Source: Streptomyces hygroscopicus subsp. hygroscopicus
GTDB taxonomy: Bacteria > Actinomycetota > Actinomycetes > Streptomycetales > Streptomycetaceae
Reading direction: 5' to 3'
DNA length: 53,355 nucleotides
Assembly: GCF_001553455.1 (NCBI RefSeq)
Contig: NZ_BBOX01000049.1
Coordinates: 1 to 53,355, forward strand
In this document: piece after piece, positions 41,572 to 48,608 of the stretch
How positions within the stretch are numbered: position 1 is the stretch's first letter
Layout: every line of letters begins with the position of its first letter
The notes under the pieces: model-generated
What the model was told of the DNA's origin: nothing
The model's database searches: none
Seen by the model: the letters and a program-made list of their open reading frames with translations, nothing else
Position numbers and translations under genes: made by a program

Positions 41572-41859
41572 TCAGTCCAGCCACCGCGAGGCGACACCGG
41601 CCAGGTAGGAGAGCGTCAGGGCGGTGGCCGGCAGCTGGAACCACGCGGTGGTGTGCAGCAAGGACGCGTACACGGCGGTCGCCCCGGCAACCCATGTGCT
41701 GGTGCACCAGCCGCAGTTGACCAGGTACGACGGCCCCGAGTCGTCACCGAAGCGGTCGGCGACCCACGATCTGAAGCCCGCCGCCAGCGTGTCCTTGGTG
41801 ATGAAGCGGGTGATGCGACAGGTGGTGCCGAGCGCGAGGAGGAACGCCGCGAGGCTCAT
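41572..41859 (-). CDS. DUF1360-type membrane protein
   Basis: A 95-residue protein with two or three membrane helices and the typical NCGWCTSTWVAG motif between them (CxxC in a loop). The N-terminus SLAAFLLALGTTCRITRFITKD fits the DUF1360 family of Bacillus and actinophage proteins. GGAGGGAG precedes ATG 41859. It is 59 bases upstream of the Cys-rich small gene and probably co-transcribed. Function unknown. Confidence 0.72.
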   Translation of the reverse strand: MSLAAFLLALGTTCRITRFITKDTLAAGFRSWVADRFGDDSGPSYLVNCGWCTSTWVAGATAVYASLLHTTAWFQLPATALTLSYLAGVASRWLD

Positions 41860-42251
41860 CGGATCGCTCCCTCCCCGGTCGGTCGTACGAGGGACCGGCA
41901 CTGCCGATGCCCTCCATTACACGCGCGCCGCACGTCCCCGTGGTATGCGCCAAACGAGTGATGGCCGCCCAGGGGTCTTGAGCGATACGGGAGCGCGTGG
42001 ATAACTGGGAACGTGGCCGCCGAGGCTGCTCCGTATCTCATCGGCCACTCCAGGAGCCGGGCGTTCGCCCCGTGGCTCCGCCATCATCCGCGCACCGCTC
42101 CGGCGCTCCGACCGGCAGCCCGGCGGCTTTCCGTTCCGCCGGTACGGCCTGCCTCGACCGCGTGCTGGAGACGCGGCGTTGACCAGCAGTGGCCCACCAC
42201 ATCGGCATGCCACTGGTGCGCGGCACCGACCCTTCCCCGGGAGGACCAATC
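41860..42251. other. Divergent intergenic region, DUF1360 / IPT-TIG
   Basis: 392 bases between divergent start codons. TTGAGC at 41978 followed after 18 bases by TAACTG (42002) could be a plus-strand promoter, giving a leader of about 240 bases for the IPT/TIG gene. The rest is GC-rich without a clear gene, terminator or known RNA. Confidence 0.35.
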
Positions 42252-43181
42252 ATGACCTCGACCGCTCTCGCGACCACCGCCGCCGCGGACTACTGGCCCC
42301 GGCCCCCGGCGGGACCGCCGCTGCTGCTCGCCCTGGCACCCGACTCGGGACCGGCGGCCGGCGGGAACTACGTCCGGCTGTTCGGGCAGAACCTGCGCGG
42401 CGTCACCGGCGTGTCCTTCGGCGGTACACCCGCCACCATCGTCTACCAGGACTATCCCGGCGGGGGTTGGGGTGACGGAGGGGGCTGGCCCGGTGGCGGC
42501 GGCTGGCCCGGTGGGGGCGGCTGGCCCGGAGGCGGCGGCAACAACGGCTACGACGTGATCGTGGTGATAGCCCCGCCGCACGCGGCCGGGGTCGTCCAGG
42601 TCACCGTCACCACCGCCACCGGTACCAGCAACTCCCTGCCCTACACCTACGTGGCACCGGCCCCGCCCGCCGCCGTCGCCATCACCCCGACCGTGGGCCC
42701 GACCACCGGCGGCACGCTGTACGTGATCACGGGCACCAACCTGACCGGCGTCACCGGCGTCAGCTTCGGCGGGAACCCCTCGACGATCCTGTTCATCAAC
42801 CCCGCCGGGACCAGCCTGGTCGGCATCACCCCGGCGGGCCCGCCCGCGGGCGGCAACGTCGCCGTGACGGTCACCGGGCCCGGCGGCAGCACCACCGTCC
42901 CCGGCGGCTTCACCTACTTCGTGCCTCCGCCCGCGTCGACGGCCGCCGCCATCAGCCCCACCTCCGGGCCCATCGCCGGTGGCACGGCGTTCACCATCAC
43001 CGGCACCAACCTCGGCGGTGTGCTGGCCGTGCTGTTCAACGGCGTTCCCGCCACTGGTGTGTCCGCCACCGCCACCACGGTCACCGGCACCACCCCGCCC
43101 GGAGTGGCCGGAAACGCGACCGTCACGCTGGTGACGGCGTTCGGCACCATCACCGTCCCCGGCGGCTTCACCTACGTCTGA
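42252..43181 (+). CDS. Triple IPT/TIG-domain protein
   Basis: A 309-residue protein of three IPT/TIG Ig-like beta domains: about residues 26-115, 118-210 and 213-309. Each starts with a P-x-x-GP-x-x-GG-(T/N) pattern (SGPAAGGNY, VGPTTGGTLYVITG, SGPIAGGTAFTITG) and ends in FTY or YTY. Domain 1 is interrupted by a GWPGGG repeat. There is no signal peptide or anchor, unlike many surface adhesins, so it might be a phage tail or injection-particle decoration. ATG 42252 follows GGGAGGA. A long terminator follows. Ligand unknown. Confidence 0.82.
   Translation: MTSTALATTAAADYWPRPPAGPPLLLALAPDSGPAAGGNYVRLFGQNLRGVTGVSFGGTPATIVYQDYPGGGWGDGGGWPGGGGWPGGGGWPGGGGNNGYDVIVVIAPPHAAGVVQVTVTTATGTSNSLPYTYVAPAPPAAVAITPTVGPTTGGTLYVITGTNLTGVTGVSFGGNPSTILFINPAGTSLVGITPAGPPAGGNVAVTVTGPGGSTTVPGGFTYFVPPPASTAAAISPTSGPIAGGTAFTITGTNLGGVLAVLFNGVPATGVSATATTVTGTTPPGVAGNATVTLVTAFGTITVPGGFTYV
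42483..42536 (+). repeat. Three 18-bp GGWPGG repeats in IPT domain 1
   Basis: Three near-identical 18-base units (GGCTGGCCCGGTGGCGGC type) encode GWPGGG. They insert a Gly/Trp/Pro loop into the first IPT domain. Confidence 0.88.
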
Positions 43182-43202
43182 CCGAGCGTCTGACGACCCA
43201 CC

Positions 43203-43247
43203 GCGCCGGTCACCGGGCCTCGTTCCACAGGGCCCGGTGACCGGCGC
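43203..43247 (+). terminator. Terminator of IPT/TIG gene
   Basis: A perfect 17-bp stem (GCGCCGGTCACCGGGCC and complement) with an 11-base loop lies 21 bases after the stop, among the strongest hairpins of the window. Confidence 0.88.
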
Positions 43248-43351
43248 CACCCACGACATCCCCAGCCGCGCGTACGTCGGCCCGCGCGGGCCGACCGCCG
43301 GTATGAAGGGCCGTCCCGCGATCCCTGCTCTGACAGCCGAGTGGCTGTCCC

Positions 43352-44134
43352 TCACCGCAGCGCCGCGACCTGCTGGGCAGCCCTGCGGCCGTCGTCCAGG
43401 CCGATCTGGGCGGCGCGGGGGCGCAGTCGTTGGTCGAGAAGTTCTCCGGCAACGTCGGTGAAGTCCGGGCCGTCGGTGATCCTCACGACGCGTAGTCCCT
43501 GTCGTTCGAGCTCGTCGAGTTCCGCGTCTTCGGCCACGTTGGCGAGTGCTCCCGCGCGAGGGCCGATGAAGATGATGGCGTCGAGGTTCTTCTCCTTGGC
43601 CAGTGCGGCGGCGCTGGGGAGGCGGGGGGCGTCGCAGTAATGGGCGCCGTCGAATGGGACCGGTGGCAAGAAGCCGGGTACGGCGCAGGATGAGGCGACG
43701 GCTGTGGGCAGATCAATGCCGTCGCTTCGCGTCCACAACACGGTCTCGCCGGTTTCACAGCACACGCTGGTGATGCGCAGGTCCCCCTCCGGCCAGACGG
43801 AAAGCGGCAGTACGGACCGCCACAGGTGCATGGCCGCGTCCTGGTCCAGGTCGCGTGCAGCGGTCATGGCGAGATGGCCGATGGCGCGCGCTCGCTCGAT
43901 GCTCGGCCCCTCGGGGGAGAGCATCAAGCGCATGATGTCCGGTGGAACCGCGCTCGTGCCGCCGCTGGTGCTGCCGCTGGTGTCAGTGGTGGTGCCGGGG
44001 GTTGGTCCGGGCACCGGTGCCAGTGACGTGAGCAGGGCGCCGCTCTGTTCGGCGCGGGCGCGCTCGACCAGGTCGACGCCGCCCATGGCCATCGTCGCGA
44101 CGTAGGCGCCGGCCGATGTGCCAACGGCGACCGA
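43352..44134 (-). pseudogene. Patatin-like phospholipase, 5'-truncated
   Basis: About 260 residues of a patatin. The nucleophile motif GTSAG is still readable upstream of the first ATG (SVAVGTSAGAYVATMAMGG, ending near 44134), and downstream parts include SSCAVPGFLPPV and the Asp region DGAHYCDAP. The normal N-terminus (oxyanion DGGGxRG) is missing. The open frame runs on into unrelated sequence without a start or oxyanion motif. Starting at ATG 44092 would exclude the nucleophile. It meets a TetR fragment tail-lost at about 44135-44150, so a rearrangement removed both 5' ends. Confidence 0.75.
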
Positions 44135-44139
44135 GCAGG

Positions 44140-44457
44140 CAGGCGGGCGTGCTGGAGCACAACGTCTCCGCCGAGGTAGCCGCCCGCTACAAGCGCGCGG
44201 CCGTGGCCAACGTCGTCGCCATCGCCACGCTGACCGGCCGCTACCTGCCCGAACTGGGCAAGGACGCCCCGCGGCTGACCGCAGCCATGATCATGGTGAT
44301 CGGTGCCGTATGGACGCACGCCCGCCCCTCCGAGGCGATGCTCGCCGCCTACCGGGCCGACCCGTCACTCACCGCGTTCAAGCTGGACTTCGTCACCGCC
44401 CTGCAAGACATGCTGGCCACCCTCACCGCAGGCACCATCGCCCGCACCTCCTTGTGA
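44140..44457 (+). pseudogene. TetR-family regulator, C-terminal fragment
   Basis: About 105 residues of the C-terminal ligand domain of a TetR protein (LEHNVSAEVAARYKRAAVAN, then GKDAPRLTAAMIMV and FVTALQDMLATL). The N-terminal HTH is absent. The 5' border joins the truncated patatin head to head. It has an apparent ATG at 44116, but that lies in patatin-derived sequence in another frame. It ends in a triplicated 19-base repeat. Confidence 0.7.
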
Positions 44458-44508
44458 CCCACCCATGGCGTTGTGACCCACCCATGGCGTTGTGACCCAC
44501 CCATGGCG
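44452..44508. repeat. 19-bp repeat x3 at TetR fragment stop
   Basis: TTGTGACCCACCCATGGCG occurs three times without gap at 44452, 44471 and 44490. The first includes the TGA of the TetR fragment. Confidence 0.95.
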
Positions 44509-44558
44509 GGGCAACGTTGCGGACAACACGGTCGTCAACCGCCTCGCGGCCCAGACCG

Positions 44559-44721
44559 TCACAGAGCGGTGAGGGCGCGCACCGTCGCCACGATCGCGCG
44601 ACGCCGCACGTCGTGCGCCGTGCGCCGTGCCGGGCTCGGGCGCCGGGGACGCGTCCGAGCCCAGCAGGGAGAGGTGCACCACCAGCGCCAGCAGTTCCTC
44701 GGCCGGCAGGGCCCGCGTGAT
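44559..44721 (-). pseudogene. Second TetR-type C-terminal fragment, frameshifted
   Basis: On the minus strand, ITRALPAEELLALVVHLSLL followed by GSDASPAPEPG is a TetR-type C-terminus; its natural end AIVATVRALTAL lies in another frame with stop at 44559-44561, so a frameshift occurred around 44615-44625. No HTH is found upstream; instead an SDR tail fragment begins there. Confidence 0.6.
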
Positions 44722-44722
44722 C

Positions 44723-44935
44723 TGCCCCCGGGGCCTCGGCCTTCCCACGGCCCCACTGACCCCCGACGAGGCCGCCCCGCACTTCCACAGCCCGTCGCCG
44801 GCCGCGTTGTACGGCTTCGACGGGCCCGTTTCCAGTGCCCACACCCAGCGGCTGCTCGGCTGGTCCCCCACCCACCCGACCCTGCTCGACGATCTGGAGC
44901 ACGGCGACTACCTCGCCACGCCGCCAGCCTCCTGA
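44723..44935 (+). pseudogene. SDR/NAD-epimerase C-terminal fragment
   Basis: About 70 residues resembling the tail of NAD-dependent epimerases: GLGLPTAPLTPDEAAPHF, then SSAHTQRLLGW and THPTLLDDLEHGDYL. The nucleotide-binding part is missing. It abuts the minus-strand TetR fragment at about 44722. TetR-SDR pairs are common neighbours, so the two may be remains of one lost locus. Confidence 0.6.
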
Positions 44936-44947
44936 TCACCTCACGCT

Positions 44948-45148
44948 CTACGCTGCGCCGAGGTGGTCGAGTCGTCCTGCTTTGGCGCTGTGTATGAGGG
45001 CGGCGAGGGCGGTGGGGGTGGTGGTGAGGATGGTGTCGGGTTTGTCGCTTTCGCGGAGTCGGATGGTGGCGTTGTCGGGGGCGGAGACGTACAGGCAGTT
45101 CGCCCCTTGGGAGCTGTACGAGGACTTCCGCCAGCAGTGGGTGGGCAT
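44948..45148 (-). CDS. DUF397-domain protein A
   Basis: A 66-residue DUF397 protein: WRKSSYSSQGANCLYVSAP, then IRLRESDKPDTIL. DUF397 proteins accompany XRE regulators of the WhiJ class in streptomycetes, where they appear to modulate the regulator. The ATG at 45148 is chosen; upstream open frame is shadow sequence. It is nearly the same as protein B, from which it is separated by 10 bases, so the pair is a recent tandem duplication (offset about 211 bases). Confidence 0.82.
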   Translation of the reverse strand: MPTHCWRKSSYSSQGANCLYVSAPDNATIRLRESDKPDTILTTTPTALAALIHSAKAGRLDHLGAA

Positions 45149-45158
45149 GCGTTCCGCC

Positions 45159-45368
45159 CTATGCCATGCCGAGGTGGTCGAGTCGCCCTGCTTTGGTGCT
45201 GCGTATGAGGGCGGCGAGGGCGGTGGGGGTGGTGGTGAGGATGGTGTCGGGTTCGTCGCTCTCGCGGAGCCGGATGGTGGCGCTGTCGGGCGCGGAGACG
45301 TAGAGGCAGGCGTTGGCTTCCGCGCTGTACGAGGACTTCCGCCAGTCATGAGTGGACAACTCATTCAC
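45159..45368 (-). CDS. DUF397-domain protein B
   Basis: A 69-residue DUF397 protein beginning MNELSTHDWRKSSYSAEANA (GTG 45368). The start lies inside the last codons of the upstream XRE gene (overlap of 8 bases), so translation is coupled. Most differences from protein A are in the first 20 residues; the second half (PDTILTTTPTALAALI) is nearly identical. It likely works with the XRE regulator and the ATPase upstream. Confidence 0.85.
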   Translation of the reverse strand: MNELSTHDWRKSSYSAEANACLYVSAPDSATIRLRESDEPDTILTTTPTALAALIRSTKAGRLDHLGMA

Positions 45369-46221
45369 CTTTCATGGTGCGGATAATGTTCCGGATGAGG
45401 TCGCGGGATTTGTTCTCCGGCAGAGCGACTGCTTCCATGCGGTCCAGTACGACGCGGTACTTCTCCAACTGGGCGGCGGCGTCGAGGAGTTCGGAGCCAT
45501 ATTCCGCGTCGAGTTGGACCGTGTCCAGCTGCGGGACCGGCCCGGTGACGTAGCAAACGGACTGTCCCGAGCCCGGGAACGACCCGGCTTCGAAGGGGAT
45601 CACGAGCGCCTTGATGTGCTCGTGTTCGCTCATGTCGAGGATGTGCTGCAACTGGAGGCGTGCCGTATCCGGGCCGCCGAAACGCATGCGCAGTGCGGCT
45701 TCGTGGACGATCGCTGTATACGGCGTGGGGTTTTCGCGGTACAGGATCGCTTGGCGCTTGATGCGGTGCGAGACACGGTGTTCCACGTCTGGGGGAGGCA
45801 GCGGCGGCACGGCCTGCCGGAAGATCTCCCGGGCATGCTCGGGCGTTTGCAGCAGGCCAGGGATGTGAGCGATATACGCCGTGCGCAGTGCCACGGCGTG
45901 GTGTTCCAGCTCGGCCAGGTCGAGCAATCCGGTGGGCAGGATTTCCCGGTACTCCTCCCACCAGCCGCGCTTGCGCTGCGCCGCCATGTCGATGAGTGCC
46001 GTGATCAGAGCCTCGTCCGCGCACGAGTAGTTCCGTGCGAGCGCTCGCAGCCGCTCCGCGCTCACGCCCAACCGGCTCGCCTCGATGTTGCTGATCGTCG
46101 TCTGGTTGGTGCCGAGCAGCCGCCCGGCCTCGGTGGACGACAGACCGGCGCGCTCGCGGAGCCTACGCAGCTCGGTGCCGAGGCGGAGTTGGCGTGCGGT
46201 CGGAACGCTTCTCATGGGCAT
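45361..46221 (-). CDS. XRE-family regulator (DUF5753, WhiJ type)
   Basis: A 286-residue regulator. N-terminal HTH: AGRLLGTNQTTISNIEASRL within residues 25-60. The rest is a DUF5753 domain with KRGWWEEYREILP, HIPGLLQTPEHAREIF and HEAALRMRFGG. WhiJ of S. coelicolor has this build and represses differentiation. ATG 46221 (MPMRSV) is taken, with AGGGAG nine bases ahead; longer starts at 46242 and 46260 exist. It overlaps DUF397 gene B and is divergent from an anti-sigma-type ATPase. Confidence 0.9.
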   Translation of the reverse strand: MPMRSVPTARQLRLGTELRRLRERAGLSSTEAGRLLGTNQTTISNIEASRLGVSAERLRALARNYSCADEALITALIDMAAQRKRGWWEEYREILPTGLLDLAELEHHAVALRTAYIAHIPGLLQTPEHAREIFRQAVPPLPPPDVEHRVSHRIKRQAILYRENPTPYTAIVHEAALRMRFGGPDTARLQLQHILDMSEHEHIKALVIPFEAGSFPGSGQSVCYVTGPVPQLDTVQLDAEYGSELLDAAAQLEKYRVVLDRMEAVALPENKSRDLIRNIIRTMKGE

Positions 46222-46373
46222 CTGCTGATTCTCCCTGCTCATGCGCAACAGGCGTGTCACTCACACGAGTGGTATATGCACCCCTTTCCCGTCAGGGGGT
46301 AAATACCTTAAGGGTTGCAGGCTACGGTGTGTGCCCGGACATCGTCCAACTCCACGCACAAACCGGAGACTTC

Positions 46374-46865
46374 ATGCCCACCGCAGCAACGGAAAACCCC
46401 TGGTCCTACTCACTTCGCCTGCCCCACGACCCCCGCGCCGCCGCCATCGCCCGGATCACCCTCCGTGCGGTCCTCGCCCGGCACGGCATGGGCGGATTCA
46501 CCGACCCCGCGACCCTGCTCACCAGCGAAATGGTCACCAACGCCTACCGCCACACCACCGGTCCGGCCGAAATGCGCATCCGCACCGTGGAGGAGGGCCG
46601 CCTGCGGATCAGCGTGTGGGACACCAATCCGGACATCCCGCCGCCCTTCGACAAGCCCCCGGCCCTCTTCGACCGCTCGTCCGCCCTCGCGGAGGCCGCC
46701 GCGAACACCGAGGCCACCTACGGGCGCGGACTGCTCATCGTCCGGATCTGCGCGGACAACTGGGGCGGTTACGCGCTCGCCGACGAGCTGTTCGGCAGGA
46801 GCGGCAAGCTGCTCTGGTTCGAACTGGCCCCGCAGCCCCGCGACGCCTTCGGGACCGCCGCCTGA
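46374..46865 (+). CDS. Anti-sigma-like ATP-binding protein (HATPase)
   Basis: A 163-residue stand-alone GHKL ATPase of RsbW type. N box: LLTSEMVTNAYRHTTG; G1: VWDTNPDIP; G2: YGRGLLIVRICADNWG. Such proteins may be serine kinases or anti-sigma factors. It is divergent from the XRE gene (152-base gap), completing the ATPase / XRE / DUF397 trio frequent in Streptomyces. ATG 46374 has GGAG upstream. No partner sigma is present here. Confidence 0.9.
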   Translation: MPTAATENPWSYSLRLPHDPRAAAIARITLRAVLARHGMGGFTDPATLLTSEMVTNAYRHTTGPAEMRIRTVEEGRLRISVWDTNPDIPPPFDKPPALFDRSSALAEAAANTEATYGRGLLIVRICADNWGGYALADELFGRSGKLLWFELAPQPRDAFGTAA

Positions 46866-46875
46866 CGCGCCGGTA

Positions 46876-47541
46876 TCAGGCCGGGGTGAGCGCCGGGGGG
46901 AAGTTCAGGGTCGGCCCGTCGTACGAGCCGCTGTACCCGTCCTCCTCCTCCTGTTCCCGCTTCTTCTCCGGCCAGCCGGGGTCCATCGCGCAGGACGCGC
47001 TGACGAAGCCGGAGAGCCGCTGGTATTCCGGTTCCCAGCTGACCTTCATCGCGTAGCCCCCGTCGCGCTCCGCTTCTACGCTCCACTCCTCGATCTGCTC
47101 GTTCTTGCCGTACTCCGTGACGTGCCATCCCTTGGCTTTGAGGCGATCGCGCACCCCGCGCAGGCCGGGGAGCGCGTCCGCCTTGCGCACCTTGCTCAGG
47201 GTCCACTCCTGGTACAGCCGGTACGCGCCGTCCACGGGCGGGTCGGCGAAGCTGAACAGGCCGTCCGGGTAGCAGTCGTCGGCCCCGAAGGTGTTGTTGG
47301 TGAAGACGTCGACGTAGCCGCCTTCGAGGGTGCGGTCGATGCCGAGTGCGCCGTAGGCGTCCTGGGAGTAACCGGAGAGCCGGCGCGCCCTCTTCTCCGG
47401 GTCGACGTCGGGATAGGTCGAATCCGTGCTCGCGTACGCGAGCACGGCCATGGCCACGGCCAGCAGCAGACCCACCACACTGGCACACCCGGCTCCGCAC
47501 CCGCCGCCGCTCTTTCCGGCGGCAACCTCGCTCTCGGTCAT
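46876..47541 (-). CDS. Single-pass membrane protein, unknown
   Basis: A 221-residue protein. Residues 1-20 are Gly/Cys-rich (SGGGCGAGCAS), followed by one helix (VVGLLLAVAMAVLAYA), then an exported domain of about 180 residues with CYPDGLFSF and SASCAMDPGW, where two Cys could pair. The tail has EKKREQEEEDGYS. No family recognised. It converges with the ATPase gene with only 10 bases between stops. ATG 47541 is the first start. Confidence 0.72.
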   Translation of the reverse strand: MTESEVAAGKSGGGCGAGCASVVGLLLAVAMAVLAYASTDSTYPDVDPEKRARRLSGYSQDAYGALGIDRTLEGGYVDVFTNNTFGADDCYPDGLFSFADPPVDGAYRLYQEWTLSKVRKADALPGLRGVRDRLKAKGWHVTEYGKNEQIEEWSVEAERDGGYAMKVSWEPEYQRLSGFVSASCAMDPGWPEKKREQEEEDGYSGSYDGPTLNFPPALTPA

Positions 47542-47770
47542 GTACCGGACAGTAGGTCGCGGTCCCGGCGGGCCGGATCCGCGCCGTCACTCATCGCGGC
47601 GTAGGTATCCGTACTCACCCGGACGGGCCCCATCCGGACGGGGCCGCGACCCCGCTGATCCCCCTGTCACCAGCGCATTAGCCGTCCGTTAGCAGAACGC
47701 CAAGCCGATCTCCGAAGCTGATGTTCGTCCGGGAGCGAGACGAGAGAACAGAAACAACAGGAGCACCACC

Positions 47771-48424
47771 ATGAACACCGCCACCACCACCAAGCGCTTC
47801 CGCGGCCGTGCCGGCCGCCGCATCGCCGCCGCCATCGTCGCCGCCGCGGCGCTGGGCCTCGGGGCGACGGCATGCGGTCCCGACGACTCGGAGTCCGCCG
47901 GTTCCTCGAGCTCCTCCGCCGCGTCCGCCTCGCAGGACGCCTCGGCCTCGGCCCCGTCCACGGGCGGCTCCGCCAAGGGGGGCTCCTCCACGGGCGGCAC
48001 CGCCAAGGAGGGCTCTTCGACGGGCGGTTCCTCCTCGGACAGCTCCGGCTCGCAGGGCCAGAACGGCGGCGGCACCGGTGGTGGGTCCGCCTCCTCCGGC
48101 GGCGGCGTCGCCAACGCGGGCAACCACCACACGTACGTCGGCAAGCTGCAGTACCTCGCGCCCGGCAAGCTGATCGTCCACCCCGACGACGGCAGCACCG
48201 ACCAGGCGTTCTTCATCTCCAACGCCACCCAGATCTTCGGCGCGGCCGCGATCTGCGGCGAGGAGTCCGGCCATGTGGCCCTCGGCGAGGACGGCTACGG
48301 CACCACGAAGTGCACCGCGGACGATCTGGAGAAGGCCGCGAAGACCGGCAGCGTGACCGTCCGCGTCACCTTGAGCACCAAGTCCGCCGGTGCCGAGACG
48401 GTCGAGGAGAAGTACCACCCGTAA
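47771..48424 (+). CDS. Predicted lipoprotein with Ser/Gly linker
   Basis: A 217-residue secreted protein. An Arg-rich n-region (RFRGRAGRR) and hydrophobic h-region lead to a lipobox-like GATAC at residue 35, predicting lipidation. A long Ser/Gly linker of about 70 residues spans to a small globular domain (HHTYVGKLQYLAPGKLIV ... CGEESG ... TKCTADD) with two Cys. No enzyme motif. GGAG lies upstream of ATG 47771. A strong terminator follows. Confidence 0.8.
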   Translation: MNTATTTKRFRGRAGRRIAAAIVAAAALGLGATACGPDDSESAGSSSSSAASASQDASASAPSTGGSAKGGSSTGGTAKEGSSTGGSSSDSSGSQGQNGGGTGGGSASSGGGVANAGNHHTYVGKLQYLAPGKLIVHPDDGSTDQAFFISNATQIFGAAAICGEESGHVALGEDGYGTTKCTADDLEKAAKTGSVTVRVTLSTKSAGAETVEEKYHP

Positions 48425-48465
48425 GCCCCGCGCCCGGCACCCCGGTACCCCGCGACCACAGATAC

Positions 48466-48500
48466 GGGCCGCCGGCCCCCGCGAGGGGAGCCGGCGGCCC
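48466..48500. terminator. Bidirectional terminator after lipoprotein gene
   Basis: GGGCCGCCGGC pairs with GCCGGCGGCCC (11 bp); inside, CCCC-GCGA-GGGG extends the stem. It is placed between convergent genes. Confidence 0.85.
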
Positions 48501-48504
48501 GTTC

Positions 48505-48558
48505 GCCAAGCAAGCCAAGCAAGCCAAGCAAGCCAAGCAAGCCAAGCAAGCCAAGCAA
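48505..48558. repeat. Six perfect 9-bp GCCAAGCAA repeats
   Basis: GCCAAGCAA is repeated six times without mismatch at 48505-48558, beginning four bases after the terminator, then a partial GCC. It lies 50 bases from the SSS symporter stop. Confidence 0.95.
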
Positions 48559-48608
48559 GCCGGGCGATCCGCGAGGACCGGGCGATCCGCGCGGCCCGCC
48601 GCCAGGCG

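Noticed and set aside
41354..44935. Complete prophage or integrative element
   Set aside because: No integrase, excisionase, capsid or attachment-site pair was seen; only small phage-type genes and fragments.
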